The notes beneath the pieces were generated by a model. The model ran no database searches. It was not told where the DNA came from and saw nothing but the letters and a program-made list of their open reading frames with translations. 64,000 bases of DNA from assembly GCF_020042665.1 (NCBI RefSeq), contig NZ_CP083376.1, positions 2,206,001-2,270,000 on the forward strand, read 5' to 3'. Numbering within the stretch: position 1 is the first letter of the stretch; every line of letters begins with the position of its first letter. The position numbers were made by a program, and so were the translations under genes. The DNA is from Pseudoxanthomonas sp. X-1 (GTDB lineage Bacteria; Pseudomonadota; Gammaproteobacteria; Xanthomonadales; Xanthomonadaceae). This document shows positions 49,612 through 59,242 of the stretch, in pieces.

Positions 49612-51117
49612 ATGCGCCGTTTCAGCTTTGCTTTCGCCCGGAAAGGCAATCGGGTCTGGCTCGGCATGCCGCCCTTCATGGCAGCGCTCCTGGTGCTGCT
49701 GGCCGGCCTCTCGGGACAGGCCATGGCCCAGGTCCGACCCGCCGAGCTGAAGCAGCTGGTCGACAGCTACGCCACGAACCGTGGCTTCAATGGCGTCGTG
49801 CTGGTCGCCCAGCATGGACGCGTCGTGTACCGCGCCGCCTACGGGCTGGCCAACCGCGAATGGCAGGTGCCGAACGCGGCCGACGCGGTGTTTCGGATCG
49901 GCTCCTTGAGCAAGCCGATCACCGCCATCCTGGTCCTGCAACTGGTGCAGGAGCACAAGCTGCGGCTGGACGGAACGCTTGGCGAGTATCTGCCCGCGCT
50001 CTATGGCGACACGCCCGCGGCCGCGGTCACGGTGGCGCAACTGCTCAACCATACCTCGGGCATCGTCGATGTCCCCAGCAGCTACGACGATCCATGGTGG
50101 CAGACCCAGGCGCGACAATCGTTCGCGCCCCAAGACTTCGCCAAGGCGTGGATCACGGGAACACTGCAGAGCGCCCCGGGCACGGTGTGGCGTTACAACA
50201 ACTCCGGCTACTTCCTGCTCGGCCTGCTCATCGAGCAGGTGACCGGCGCCAGCTATGAAGCGAACCTGCGGAGCCGGATTCTCGACAAGGCCGGCATGAA
50301 GCACAGCGGGCTGTACCACGCCAGCGAGGTCATCCCACGCCTGGCCGAGGGCTATCAGACCAAACCCGATCTCAGCCTGGCACGGCCCATGCCGATCGAT
50401 CCGACGGTCTCGTTTTCGGCTGCCGGTCTGTATGCCACGGTCGACGATCTGTTCCGCCTGGATCGCGCCCTCTATGGAAACGCGCTCCTGGACGAGCGCT
50501 GGCGGCAGGCCATGTGGACCGACTACCGCTCCGAGTACGGCTATGGCTGGGGAGTGGAGCAGTGGCATACGCCGTCGGGCGGCACGTACAAGGTGGTGTC
50601 GCACACGGGCAGCGTGCCGGGTTACCAGAGCTTCTGGCTCCGCTCCGAACAGGATGAATCGATGGTGGTCATCCTGGACAACTACTGGCAGGGCGAGACC
50701 GTGGCGACCCTGGGCAGGGACTTGATGGACGTGCTGCACGGCAAGCCGGTAACGCTGGCCAGGAAGAACCTGGGCGACCTGCTGATTCCCTTGGCCCTGT
50801 CACAGGGCGTGGAGGGCATGCGCAAGGCCTACGAGGCGCTGGGCGCGAACGCCAGCCAGTACGACACGTCCGAGCGAGCGCTGAACACGCTCGGCTATCG
50901 CCTGTTGAGAATGCAGCGCGTGCCGGAGGCCATCGTGGTCTTCCAGTGGAACGCCGGAGCGCATCCGGCATCGGCCAATGTGCATGACAGCCTGGGCGAA
51001 GCCTATCGCGCCAACGGACAGCGTGAGCAGGCGATCCGCAGCTACCGGAAGGCCTCGGAACTCGCCCCTGACGATGCCCGCCTGCGCGGCATCCTGAAGG
51101 AACTGGGAAGCGAGTGA
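49612..51117 (+). CDS. Beta-lactamase-family serine hydrolase with C-terminal TPR-like region
   Basis: 501 residues. A membrane-spanning N-terminal stretch (about 17-40) ends at QAMAQ, probably a signal peptide. The class C/esterase-type domain has SxxK at S98-K101 (GSLSKPI), YNNSGYF and HTGSVPG, the three active-site motifs. The last ~100 residues look like two TPR units (HDSLGEAYRANGQREQAIRSY). It is likely a periplasmic peptidase or esterase, not a drug-resistance lactamase. It is convergent with kmo. Confidence 0.88.
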   Translation: MRRFSFAFARKGNRVWLGMPPFMAALLVLLAGLSGQAMAQVRPAELKQLVDSYATNRGFNGVVLVAQHGRVVYRAAYGLANREWQVPNAADAVFRIGSLSKPITAILVLQLVQEHKLRLDGTLGEYLPALYGDTPAAAVTVAQLLNHTSGIVDVPSSYDDPWWQTQARQSFAPQDFAKAWITGTLQSAPGTVWRYNNSGYFLLGLLIEQVTGASYEANLRSRILDKAGMKHSGLYHASEVIPRLAEGYQTKPDLSLARPMPIDPTVSFSAAGLYATVDDLFRLDRALYGNALLDERWRQAMWTDYRSEYGYGWGVEQWHTPSGGTYKVVSHTGSVPGYQSFWLRSEQDESMVVILDNYWQGETVATLGRDLMDVLHGKPVTLARKNLGDLLIPLALSQGVEGMRKAYEALGANASQYDTSERALNTLGYRLLRMQRVPEAIVVFQWNAGAHPASANVHDSLGEAYRANGQREQAIRSYRKASELAPDDARLRGILKELGSE

Positions 51118-51157
51118 ACCGGCGCGCGGCGTCGCCGGCGCCCAGGGTGCTGGCGCT

Positions 51158-52522
51158 TCAGGCGGGCGAAAGAAGCGCTGGCAGGGTCTCCTGGATGCGC
51201 CGGTCCAGCAGGTCCCAGTCGATCTGCGACAGGTCCGCATGGCCGGCGGTCGCCTCCCGCAGCAACTGGCGCTGGAGCTCGCTGCGTTCCAGCGCCACCG
51301 CGTAGGGAATGCGCATGAAGGTGACCATCGTGTAGTGCGGCACGAAGCGGTTCGGGTGGCGCTGCTGCAGCGCCTGTTCGAGCTGGCGCTGGAGCAGGAA
51401 GTCGGCATCGTCCACGCGGTCGCGCATCTCGATGTAGTTCTCCAGGGCCATGGCCTGGATCGCCGCGGCATTGGGCTTGCGCTGGGCCTCGAAGGCCGCG
51501 TAGGCCTGCGCCAGTGAATCGGCCCGGTCCAGCTGCTCGGCCAGCGCCACGCAGTCCTCGAAGGCGCAGTTCATGCCCTGGCCGTGGAAGGGCACCATCG
51601 CGTGCGCCGCATCGCCCAGCAGGACCGCGCGCCCGCCAAGGTGCCAGCGGTCCAAGTAGAGCGTGCCCAACAGGCCGGGCGGATGCGCCTCCCAGTCGTG
51701 AACCAGCTCGGGGATCAGGGGCAGGGCGTCGGGAAAGTCGCGTTCGAACAGGGCGCGGGCCTGCGCGCCGCTGGCGACCGTGGCGAAGCTGGTCGGCCCC
51801 TCGTTGGGCAGGAACAGGGTGACGGTGAAGGTGCCCTCGTCGTTGGGCAGGGCGATGCACATGTAGTCGCCGCGCGGCCAGATGTGCAGCGCGTTGGGCT
51901 CGATGCGGAAGCCGCCGCCCTCGGCCGGCGGGATCTCCAGTTCCTTGTAGGAATGCCCCAGGAACTCGGTGCGCGCGCCCAGCGGGCAGGCGCGGTCCAT
52001 CGCCGCGCGCAGCGCCGAGCCGGCGCCGTCGGCACCGATCAGCGTGTCGAAGCGGATGTCGTGCGGCGAATCGTCGCGGTCATCGATGAAGCGCGCATAG
52101 CCGGCCGGGAAATCCACGGTGTGCAGGCGGCGGTAGAACTGGATCTTCGTCCCGGCCGCCTCGGCAAGGTCGAGCAGGGCGATGTTGAGGTCGGCGCGGT
52201 GGATGGACCAGATCACCTCGCTGTCGTTACGGCCATAGCGCTGCAGCTGCGGCGCTTCGCCGAGCGCATGCACCATGCGCCCGCGCATCATCACCGCGCG
52301 GGCCATCACCGCGTCCTCGGCGCCGGCCTGGCGCAGGGCGTGGCGGCCGCGCTCGGCCAGGGCCAGGTTGATCGAGCGGCCCGATTCGTAGCCCTTGATG
52401 CGCGGATCGCCGCGGCGCTCGAACAGGGTCACCTGCCAGCCGCGCTGCGACAGCAGGATCGCCAGCAGGCTGCCGGCCAGGCCGGCGCCGATCAGGGTGA
52501 TGGGGCGTGCCGAGACGTTCAA
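51158..52522 (-). CDS. kmo: Kynurenine 3-monooxygenase
   Basis: 454 residues. A flavin hydroxylase making 3-hydroxykynurenine. FAD motif GAGLAGSLLAILLSQRGWQV, read as GAGLAGSLLAI near the N-terminus, then YESGRSINLALAERGRHAL and VLLGDAAHAMVPFHGQGMN, the group's signatures. 28 bp after kynU on the same strand. No kynurenine-forming genes (dioxygenase, formamidase) are in this window. Confidence 0.97.
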   Translation of the reverse strand: MNVSARPITLIGAGLAGSLLAILLSQRGWQVTLFERRGDPRIKGYESGRSINLALAERGRHALRQAGAEDAVMARAVMMRGRMVHALGEAPQLQRYGRNDSEVIWSIHRADLNIALLDLAEAAGTKIQFYRRLHTVDFPAGYARFIDDRDDSPHDIRFDTLIGADGAGSALRAAMDRACPLGARTEFLGHSYKELEIPPAEGGGFRIEPNALHIWPRGDYMCIALPNDEGTFTVTLFLPNEGPTSFATVASGAQARALFERDFPDALPLIPELVHDWEAHPPGLLGTLYLDRWHLGGRAVLLGDAAHAMVPFHGQGMNCAFEDCVALAEQLDRADSLAQAYAAFEAQRKPNAAAIQAMALENYIEMRDRVDDADFLLQRQLEQALQQRHPNRFVPHYTMVTFMRIPYAVALERSELQRQLLREATAGHADLSQIDWDLLDRRIQETLPALLSPA

Positions 52523-52550
52523 CGCAGCGCGCCCGCTGTGGCGGCCCGGC

Positions 52551-53819
52551 TCATACGCCGCGCCACAGTTCCACTTCCTCGACGAAGCGGTAGACGTCCT
52601 TGAAGCTGTTGTAGAGCGGCACCGGCGAGATGCGGATCACATCCGGCTCGCGCCAGTCGCCCAGCACGCCCACCGAGGCCAGGTAGTCGAACAGCTCACG
52701 GCCGCGCTCGCGCCCGCCGGCCACGCGCAGCGACAGCTGGCAGCCGCGGCGCTCGGGCTCGGCCGGCGTGATGATCTCCAGCGTGTCCAGCACGCGGGCC
52801 TCGATCAGTTCCTCCAGGAAGCCGGTCAGCTGCTCGGACTTCTCGCGCAGCGCCGCCATGCCGCCGGCGCGATCGACCAGCGCCAGCGAGGCCAGCAGCG
52901 GGGCCATCGCCAGCACCGGCGGGTTGCTCAGCTGCCAGCCTTCCGCGCCCGGCGTCGGCGTGAACTCCGGCGCCATCAGGAAGCGGGTCTGCTTCTCGTG
53001 CCCCCACCAGCCGGCGAAGCGCGGCCGGTCGGTCTGCGCGTGGCGCGCATGCACGAAGGCACCGGCCACCGCGCCTGGTCCGGCGTTGAGGTACTTGTAA
53101 TGGCACCACACGGCGAAGTCCGCGTCCGCATCGTGCAGTGCCAGCGGCAGATTGCCGACCGCATGGGCCAGGTCGAAGCCGACCACCGCGCCGGCCGCAT
53201 GCGCCAGCCGCGCCACCTCGGCCAGGTCGAAGGCCTGCCCGGTGCGGTACTGGATGCCGGGCCACAGCACCAGCGCCAGGCGCGGGCCGTGCGTGGCGAT
53301 CGCCGCCTCCAGCGCGGCCATCGAGATGGTGCCTTCGGGCTCGTCCGGTTCCAGCTCGATCAGGTCGGTGGCCGGGTCCAAGCCATGGAAGCGGATCTGC
53401 GATTCGACCGCGTGCCGGTCGGAAGGAAACGCCCCGCCCTCGATCAGGATCGCCGGACGCTCGCGCGTGGGCCGGTAGAAGCTGACCATCATGAAGTGCA
53501 GATTGGCGGTGAGGGTGTTCATCGCCACCACCTCGCTGGGCAGCGCGCCGACCACCCGCGCCAGCGGCTCGCGCACCTGCTCGTGGTAGGTCATCCACTG
53601 ACCCTGGCCGCGGAAGTGCCCTTCCACCGCCTCGTGCGCCCACTTGTCCAGCACCTGTTCGACCGCCTTGCGCGCGCCCTTGGGCTGCAGGCCCAGCGAG
53701 TTGCCGCAGAAGTACACCTGTTCGGTCTGCCTGTGCCGGGGGATCAGGAATTCCTGGCGGAAGTCGCGCAGCGGATCTGCGGCGTCCAGGGCGATGGCAT
53801 GCGTGCGGGCGTCGGACAT
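52551..53819 (-). CDS. kynU: Kynureninase
   Basis: 422 residues from the ATG at 53819. A PLP enzyme that cuts 3-hydroxykynurenine into 3-hydroxyanthranilate and alanine. CGNSLGLQPKG opens the conserved part, the PLP lysine is K242 in CHYKYLNAGPG, and GWWGHEKQTRFLM follows. The longer reading to 54131 runs into the FUSC gene and is rejected. Confidence 0.97.
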   Translation of the reverse strand: MSDARTHAIALDAADPLRDFRQEFLIPRHRQTEQVYFCGNSLGLQPKGARKAVEQVLDKWAHEAVEGHFRGQGQWMTYHEQVREPLARVVGALPSEVVAMNTLTANLHFMMVSFYRPTRERPAILIEGGAFPSDRHAVESQIRFHGLDPATDLIELEPDEPEGTISMAALEAAIATHGPRLALVLWPGIQYRTGQAFDLAEVARLAHAAGAVVGFDLAHAVGNLPLALHDADADFAVWCHYKYLNAGPGAVAGAFVHARHAQTDRPRFAGWWGHEKQTRFLMAPEFTPTPGAEGWQLSNPPVLAMAPLLASLALVDRAGGMAALREKSEQLTGFLEELIEARVLDTLEIITPAEPERRGCQLSLRVAGGRERGRELFDYLASVGVLGDWREPDVIRISPVPLYNSFKDVYRFVEEVELWRGV

Positions 53820-53895
53820 GGAAACTCGGGAACTTGAGCGAATCGAAAGAAGCACCGGCGCCGGCGGCCTCGACCACGCGGCGAAGCCTCGAAGT

Positions 53896-56022
53896 CTACC
53901 CGGGCGCACCGCCCGCCGCCGCGACCGGGGCCGCGGAGGACCGGGCATGGCGGCGGCGCAGCAGGTGGGTGACGGTATCGACGCTGTCGGCGATGCGGTC
54001 GGCCGCATCGAGCAGGGCGAAGGCGGTCTCCTGCGCGTGCGGCACGGCCTCGGCCAGGCGGCGTTCGTCGGGCCGCAGGGTGGGAATCTCGGAGAACTTG
54101 CCGGTCTGGCGCAGGTAGCGCACCTGGGCACCCAGGGCCGCGTCCAGCGCCTGGGCGAAGGCGCCTAGCTCGGGCAGATCGGGCAGCGAGGCGCCCTCGC
54201 GCAGCTGGGCCTCCAGCGTCAGCGGCGCCCGCATCAGCCGCGTGGCGTTGGCCAGCAGCGATTCGGCCAGCTGCGCCTCGTCGCGGTTGCCGTGGCGGCG
54301 CGGCTCGGCGCGCAGCCGGTCGATCGAGGCCTGGACGTTGGTACGCGCCGCGCGCGCGGCCACGCGCGTATCGTCCAGCACGTCGACGCGCCCGGCCAGC
54401 AGGGCACTCAGGTGTCGCTGGTCGGCCTCCAGCAGGGTCGCCAGCGCGGTGCGGGTGCGCTTGCCTTCCCAGGTGGGCCACAGCGCATAGGTCAGCATCG
54501 CCAGTGCGCTGCCGATCAGCGTGGCGACCACGCGCGCGCTCAGCGCCTCGCCCGGCGCATAGCCCTCGAAGGACAGCAGCATCACCAGCATGCCGGTCAG
54601 CAGGGCCACGCCCAGGCCATAGTTCATCTGCGTGGTCAGGCGGAAGCCGAAGCAGAACAGCCACAGCAGCAGCAGGCGCACCACCGTGCCGTCCATCGCG
54701 TAGTGGATCAGCGCGGTGCCGACCACCAGCCCGGCCAGGGTGCCGACCACGCGCCCGGCGCCGAAGCTCAGGGTGCCGCCGAAATCGGGCTTGAGCACGA
54801 TCGCGGTGGTCATCGGGATCCAGGTCCCGTGCGGCAGCTTCAGCGTCTTCTCCAGCACCAGCGCGACCATCAGCGCCGTGGCGCAGCGCAGGGCATGGCG
54901 GAATGCGGCCGAGGACAGCGTCAGGTTGGCGCGCAGCGTGACCCAGGGCGAATTGGGCCGCATCGACGGCGGCAGCCGCGCCTCGACCTGCTGGGCGTTG
55001 ATCTGGCCCTGGCTGCTGGCCCAGTAACCGTTGCGCACCAGCGCACGCAGCTGTCCGGCCAGTCCCGCGGCGCGACCGCTGGCCAGGCGCAGCAGGCGCT
55101 GATCGCGGCTGCCGGTGGCGCTCTTGCGCGCGGCCTCGACCGCCGGCACCAGCGCCTGCAGCCGGGCCACGTCACCCTCTGCGCGCTGCGGCGAGGCGGC
55201 CTCGCGCAGCGCCGCGGCCAGATGGTCGAGCACCAGCGCGGCCTGCTTGAGCACGGTCTCCAGCAGTTCGCGCGCCTTGGCGTCCTCCAGGCGCGCGTGC
55301 ACGTCGGCCAGCGCCAGCAGGTCGATGCGGGTGCGCTCGCACAGCTCGGCCATGATGCGGAACGACTGCAGCGCCACCCCGCGCGTATGGTGCTGGCCGT
55401 GCAGCAACAGCAGCGTGTCCTGCGCCGCCTGCAGGGTGGGCGAGGGCTGGCTGGCGTCGGGACGGGTGCGCGCGGTGATGGCCAGCTGCTGCAGGATGGT
55501 CGCCAGGGCGAAGCGCTCGGGCCGGTAGCGCTGCAGCGGCCAGGCGGCCACCGCCATCACCATCTGCAGCAGACCGCCGGCGAAGATCAGCAAGGCCACG
55601 CCCGGCGCCTGCGCGGGCGACAGGCCCATGTTGGCGCAGACCATCAGCAGGATCATGCTGGCCAGACCGTTGCGCGCGGCCAGCGGCCCCAGCGCCACCA
55701 CCAGGCCGCCGGCGAAGCCCACCGCGAACACCGCCACCGCCAGCAGCGCCAGGTGTTGGCCGACCAGGATGCCGACCGCGGCCGACAGGCCGGCGATCGA
55801 GGCGGTCATCAGCATGCGCCGCATGCGCAGCCCATAGGCGCCGGGCTGATCGGCGAACATGGTCTGCAGTGCGCCGATCGCCATCCCTAGGCCGATCGCC
55901 GGCTCGCCCGCCCACACCCCGCCCGCCAGCGAGGCGAACACGGCAAAGGAGTTGCGCAGCGCGACCCGCACCGGGATATCGCGGGGTTTGAGGCGGATCA
56001 GGCTGCGCAGGAACGGGGACAT
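53896..56022 (-). CDS. FUSC-family (YccS/AaeB-like) membrane protein in the kynurenine operon
   Basis: 708 residues. Two sets of about six membrane helices flank a helical cytoplasmic region (about 170-340), and a second soluble helical part ends it, the plan of the FUSC family that includes the aromatic acid exporter AaeB. Phrases such as RNSFAVFASLAGGVWAGEPA and TLKLPHGTWIPMTTAIVLKP support it. It lies between haao and kynU on the same strand (gaps 106 and 76 bp), so export of an aromatic intermediate is a reasonable guess, not shown. Confidence 0.82.
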   Translation of the reverse strand: MSPFLRSLIRLKPRDIPVRVALRNSFAVFASLAGGVWAGEPAIGLGMAIGALQTMFADQPGAYGLRMRRMLMTASIAGLSAAVGILVGQHLALLAVAVFAVGFAGGLVVALGPLAARNGLASMILLMVCANMGLSPAQAPGVALLIFAGGLLQMVMAVAAWPLQRYRPERFALATILQQLAITARTRPDASQPSPTLQAAQDTLLLLHGQHHTRGVALQSFRIMAELCERTRIDLLALADVHARLEDAKARELLETVLKQAALVLDHLAAALREAASPQRAEGDVARLQALVPAVEAARKSATGSRDQRLLRLASGRAAGLAGQLRALVRNGYWASSQGQINAQQVEARLPPSMRPNSPWVTLRANLTLSSAAFRHALRCATALMVALVLEKTLKLPHGTWIPMTTAIVLKPDFGGTLSFGAGRVVGTLAGLVVGTALIHYAMDGTVVRLLLLWLFCFGFRLTTQMNYGLGVALLTGMLVMLLSFEGYAPGEALSARVVATLIGSALAMLTYALWPTWEGKRTRTALATLLEADQRHLSALLAGRVDVLDDTRVAARAARTNVQASIDRLRAEPRRHGNRDEAQLAESLLANATRLMRAPLTLEAQLREGASLPDLPELGAFAQALDAALGAQVRYLRQTGKFSEIPTLRPDERRLAEAVPHAQETAFALLDAADRIADSVDTVTHLLRRRHARSSAAPVAAAGGAPG

Positions 56023-56042
56023 GGGAAAGAAGTGGGCGAAGC

Positions 56043-56112
56043 GGGGCGAGGCGTGAGCAAGCGCGGAGGCGAGGCCGGCCTGGACTCAGCCGCCATCGCT
56101 CACGCCTCGTCC
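56043..56112. repeat. Inverted repeat between haao and the FUSC gene
   Basis: GGGGCGAGGCGTGAGC at 56043-56058 and GCTCACGCCTCGTCCC about 38 bp later match in 15 of 16 pairs. It sits within the 106-bp operon gap, and could weaken read-through or be a repeat element. Confidence 0.55.
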
Positions 56113-56128
56113 CACCACGCGCGCCTGC

Positions 56129-56659
56129 TCACGTATCCGGCATCACATAGCGCGTCGGCGCCGGGTTGAGGTGACCGCAGGCCTGGCAGGTGCGGTGCTC
56201 GCGCGAGGCGTAGAAGCGGTCGAACACCGGCGGGAAGTCGGTCTCGATGTTGCGCAGGGGGAAGTACTCTTCGTACAGCTTGTGGTTGCAGCGCTCGCAG
56301 AACCACAGCAGCCCGTCCTGCTCGTGTGGCAGGCGACGGCGTTCGATCACCAGCCCGACCGAGTGCTCCATGCGCTGCGGCGAGTGCGGCACGCGCGGCG
56401 GCAGCAGGAAGATCTCGCCGGCGCCGATCGGGATATCGCGTGGCGCGCCGTCCTCCTGGATGCGGAGCACCATCTGCCCCTCCAGCTGGTAGAACCACTC
56501 CGGCCCTTCGTCGTAGTGGTAATCGGTGCGCGCGTTCGGCCCGCCGACCACCATGACGATGAAGTCGCCGGCGTAGATCACCTTGTTGCCGACCGGCGGC
56601 TTGAGCAGGTGGCGGTGTTCCTCGATCCAGGCCTGCAGGTTGAGCGGGGCGGGCAGCAT
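56129..56659 (-). CDS. haao: 3-hydroxyanthranilate 3,4-dioxygenase
   Basis: 176 residues. It opens the ring of 3-hydroxyanthranilate; the product closes spontaneously to quinolinate, the NAD precursor. The cupin iron ligands are H48 and E54 ([14 protein letters not shown]) and H92 (RVPHSPQR). The bacterial rubredoxin-like second metal site is present: C121/C124 (CERC) and C158/C161 (CQAC). 34 bp after the carbonic anhydrase gene. Confidence 0.97.
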   Translation of the reverse strand: MLPAPLNLQAWIEEHRHLLKPPVGNKVIYAGDFIVMVVGGPNARTDYHYDEGPEWFYQLEGQMVLRIQEDGAPRDIPIGAGEIFLLPPRVPHSPQRMEHSVGLVIERRRLPHEQDGLLWFCERCNHKLYEEYFPLRNIETDFPPVFDRFYASREHRTCQACGHLNPAPTRYVMPDT

Positions 56660-56693
56660 GGCAGGCTCCTGGGAACGGGGCGGGGCAACGCGG

Positions 56694-57359
56694 CTAAGCG
56701 TCGCGCTTGCCGGTGGTCGGCATCGCCGCCAGGGCGCGCGCGTAGGCCGGCTGCAAATCGTCGGGGCCGGCCACGTCCATGCCCAGCTCGCGCACGCGGC
56801 CGTCGGACAGGCTGTAGCACCAGCCGTGCACGGCCACCTGCTGGCCGCGCGCCCAGGCGTCCTGCAGGATCGTGGTGTGGCACAGGTTGGCGACCTGCTC
56901 GATCACGTTGAGCTCGCACAGGCGCGCATGCCGCAGGGCTTCGTTCTCGACCCGTTCCAGCCGCGCCGCGTGCTTGCCGGCCACGTCGCCCACGTGCCTC
57001 AGCCAGTTGTCCACCAGTCCCAGGCGCATGCCGGTCATGCTGGCATGCACGCCGCCGCAGCCGTAGTGGCCGACGATCAGGATGTGCTCGACCTTGAGCA
57101 CATCGACCGAGAACTGCACCGCCGAGAGGCAGTTGAGGTCACTGTGCACCACCACGTTGGCCACGTTGCGGTGCACGAACACCTCGCCCGGGTCCAGGCC
57201 CAGGATCTGGTTGGCGGGCACGCGCGAATCGGAGCAGCCGATCCACAGATAGCGCGGCGACTGCTGCTTGGACAGGCGTTCGAAGAAGCCCGGATCGTCC
57301 TTGCGGACCTTGTCGGCCCAGTCCAGGTTGTTGCGCAGCAGGTCGTTGAGATCGGTCAT
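56694..57359 (-). CDS. can: Beta-class carbonic anhydrase
   Basis: 221 residues from the ATG at 57359, the same size and numbering as E. coli Can: zinc ligands C42, H98 and C101, with D44 and R46 ([14 protein letters not shown]). It interconverts carbon dioxide and bicarbonate in the cytosol. Codirectional with haao at 34 bp distance, so possibly cotranscribed with the kynurenine genes. Confidence 0.97.
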   Translation of the reverse strand: MTDLNDLLRNNLDWADKVRKDDPGFFERLSKQQSPRYLWIGCSDSRVPANQILGLDPGEVFVHRNVANVVVHSDLNCLSAVQFSVDVLKVEHILIVGHYGCGGVHASMTGMRLGLVDNWLRHVGDVAGKHAARLERVENEALRHARLCELNVIEQVANLCHTTILQDAWARGQQVAVHGWCYSLSDGRVRELGMDVAGPDDLQPAYARALAAMPTTGKRDA

Positions 57360-57442
57360 GCCGCCGATTATCGCAGAAGCCCCCGCGAAGGCGGTATGGA
57401 AGCCCTGGCCCAGCGCGTGGTGGGGAGACAGGTGGGAGCTTG

Positions 57443-57509
57443 GTGGGAGCCGCCATGGCGGCGATGGGCCTTCCCAGCAAGGCCCGATCGCCGCCGTGGC
57501 GACTCCCAC
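57443..57509. repeat. 67-bp hairpin repeat, copy 2
   Basis: Outer arms GTGGGAGCCGCCATGGCGGC and GCCGCCGTGGCGACTCCCAC, inner stem GGGCCTT / AAGGCCC. It lies between the nei stop and the carbonic anhydrase start, both minus. A stray GTGGGAGCTTG just before it (from 57432) looks like the start of another copy. Confidence 0.88.
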
Positions 57510-57522
57510 CCAGAACGCACTA

Positions 57523-58335
57523 CTACCGCTGGCAATGCGCGCAGTCGTACAGCCGCCGCCCCGCCAGCTCACGGCGACGGATCAGCGTGCCGCAATCCAG
57601 ACATGGCTCCCCGGCCCGGTCGAAGACCTTGAAGGCGAAGCCATCGGGCGTATCGGTCAGGTAGTCGGCGCGCATGCCCGCCGCCTTGCGGATGCCGCGG
57701 CTGCGATAGCTGCGGCGCGGCACGTCCAGCAGCGCCCTGGCCAGCAGCCGGCGCTCGTCCGGGTTCAAGCCCGCCGCATCGCGCGTGGGCGCGATGCCGG
57801 CCTCGAACAGCACCTCCGAGCGCAGGTAGTTGCCCATCCCGGCCAGGAAGCCCTGGTCCAGCAGCAGCGCCGCCAGCGACATGCGCATGAAGCGCGGCTC
57901 CTGCAGGCGCTTTTCCACCGCAGCGGCGGTCAGGCGCTTGTCCAGCACGTCCGGTCCGAGCTTGGACAGGAAGGGATGGCTGGCCAGCTCCGCGTTCTTC
58001 CACAGCGCGATGTCCGAGGCCGAGTACAGCAGGATGGCCTTGTCGGCCGTCTCCAGCGCCACGCGCAGGCTGCGGCTGGTCTCCGGTCGCTCGCCGGCCT
58101 CGGCGATCCGCCATACCCCATAGAGCTGGTTGTGGGTGTAGAGCGTGGTGCCGTTGTCGAAGCGCGTCAGCATCGCCTTGCCATGCGTGTCGATGGCGGT
58201 GATGCGCGCGCCGATCAGCCCGCGCTGCTTGGACTTCAGCGAGGGTGGGTAGAACCACACCTGCTCCAGGGGCTGGTTGCCGACCGCCTCGAACAGGCGA
58301 TCGGCGGCGCGACGGATCTCGGGACCTTCAGGCAT
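57523..58335 (-). CDS. nei: Endonuclease VIII (Fpg/Nei DNA glycosylase)
   Basis: 270 residues. It removes oxidised pyrimidines. The N-terminal PEGPEIRRAADRL with catalytic Pro2/Glu3, the lysine in THGKAMLTRF, YTHNQLYGVWR and a C-terminal zinc finger (CLDC and CAHC) are all intact. The sequence is nearer to E. coli Nei than to MutM. The glycosylase gene stands upstream of can on the same strand but is separated by a repeat. Confidence 0.94.
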   Translation of the reverse strand: MPEGPEIRRAADRLFEAVGNQPLEQVWFYPPSLKSKQRGLIGARITAIDTHGKAMLTRFDNGTTLYTHNQLYGVWRIAEAGERPETSRSLRVALETADKAILLYSASDIALWKNAELASHPFLSKLGPDVLDKRLTAAAVEKRLQEPRFMRMSLAALLLDQGFLAGMGNYLRSEVLFEAGIAPTRDAAGLNPDERRLLARALLDVPRRSYRSRGIRKAAGMRADYLTDTPDGFAFKVFDRAGEPCLDCGTLIRRRELAGRRLYDCAHCQR

Positions 58336-58378
58336 GGGCGGATTCGATCAGGGAAAGAGTCGCGGCCGCGTGCAGGCG

Positions 58379-59167
58379 TCAGATCGACTGCAGGCGGCCG
58401 CCGTCCACGGCCAGGCTGACGCCGGTGATGTAGCCGGCGGCGGGGCTGGCGAGGAAGGCGATGGCCGCGGCGATGTCGGCCGCTTCGCCGATGCGGCGCA
58501 CCGGCACGCCCTGGGCGATGCCGTCGATGACCTGTTCGGCGCTCTGGCCGCTGGCCTGCATCCGGTCCTGGACGATGTGGTCCATGCGCGCGGTGCGGGT
58601 GAAGCCGGGCAGCACGTTGTTGATGGTGATGCCGTCGGGCCCCAGCTCGCGCGACAAGGTCTTGGCCCAGCCGGCCACCGAAGCGCGGATGGTGTTGGAC
58701 ACGCCCAGGTTGGGGATCGGCTCGTAGACCGAGGTCGAGACCACGTTGACGATGCGGCCCCAGCCCGCGGCGCGCATGCCGGGCAGCACCGCCTGCACGC
58801 GCACATGGTTGGCCAGGGTGTGGTGACGGAACGCGGTCAGGTACGCCTCCAGGTCCGCATCGATGGCGCGTCCGCCCGGGGGGCCGCCGCCGTTGTTGAC
58901 CAGGATCTGGACCGGCTTGCGCGCGGCCAGTGCGCCGACATCGGTGGCGAGCATGTCGCTCTTGCCATCGTCGCCGACCAGCCAGCCATGCGCCTGGCCC
59001 TCGTGCACGCGTGGCAGTTCCGCCACGACCTGCTGCAGCCTGGCCTGGCGCCTGGCCAGCACGGTGACATCGCAGCCCAGCAGCGCCAGCTCGACCGCCG
59101 CCGCCTGGCCGATGCCCTCCGAGGCGCCGCAGACCAGCGCATGGCGGCCGGAAAGGTTCAGGTCCAT
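58379..59167 (-). CDS. Short-chain dehydrogenase/reductase with altered active site
   Basis: 262 residues. Nucleotide-binding GASEGIGQAAAVELA and NNGGGPPGG are normal. The catalytic Ser is in VVSTSVYEPIPN, but the Tyr-x3-Lys place reads NLGVSNTIRASVAGW, so the general base Tyr and Lys appear missing. A C-terminal FLASPAAGYITGVSLAVDGG is typical. It belongs to an SDR subgroup sharing this SNxxR pattern; the reaction is unknown. Its start lies 75 bp from a 67-bp repeat. Confidence 0.85.
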   Translation of the reverse strand: MDLNLSGRHALVCGASEGIGQAAAVELALLGCDVTVLARRQARLQQVVAELPRVHEGQAHGWLVGDDGKSDMLATDVGALAARKPVQILVNNGGGPPGGRAIDADLEAYLTAFRHHTLANHVRVQAVLPGMRAAGWGRIVNVVSTSVYEPIPNLGVSNTIRASVAGWAKTLSRELGPDGITINNVLPGFTRTARMDHIVQDRMQASGQSAEQVIDGIAQGVPVRRIGEAADIAAAIAFLASPAAGYITGVSLAVDGGRLQSI

Positions 59168-59242
59168 CGCAATGCTCCCACTCAGATGCAGGGCCCCACT
59201 GTGCCGCCGCGCAGGTGACGGCGTCGAGTTGCCGTGCTGTTT

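Noticed and set aside
49612..51117. Antibiotic-resistance beta-lactamase
   Set aside because: SxxK, YxN and HTG motifs also occur in esterases and D-peptidases of this fold, and the TPR-like tail fits those better; nothing indicates resistance.
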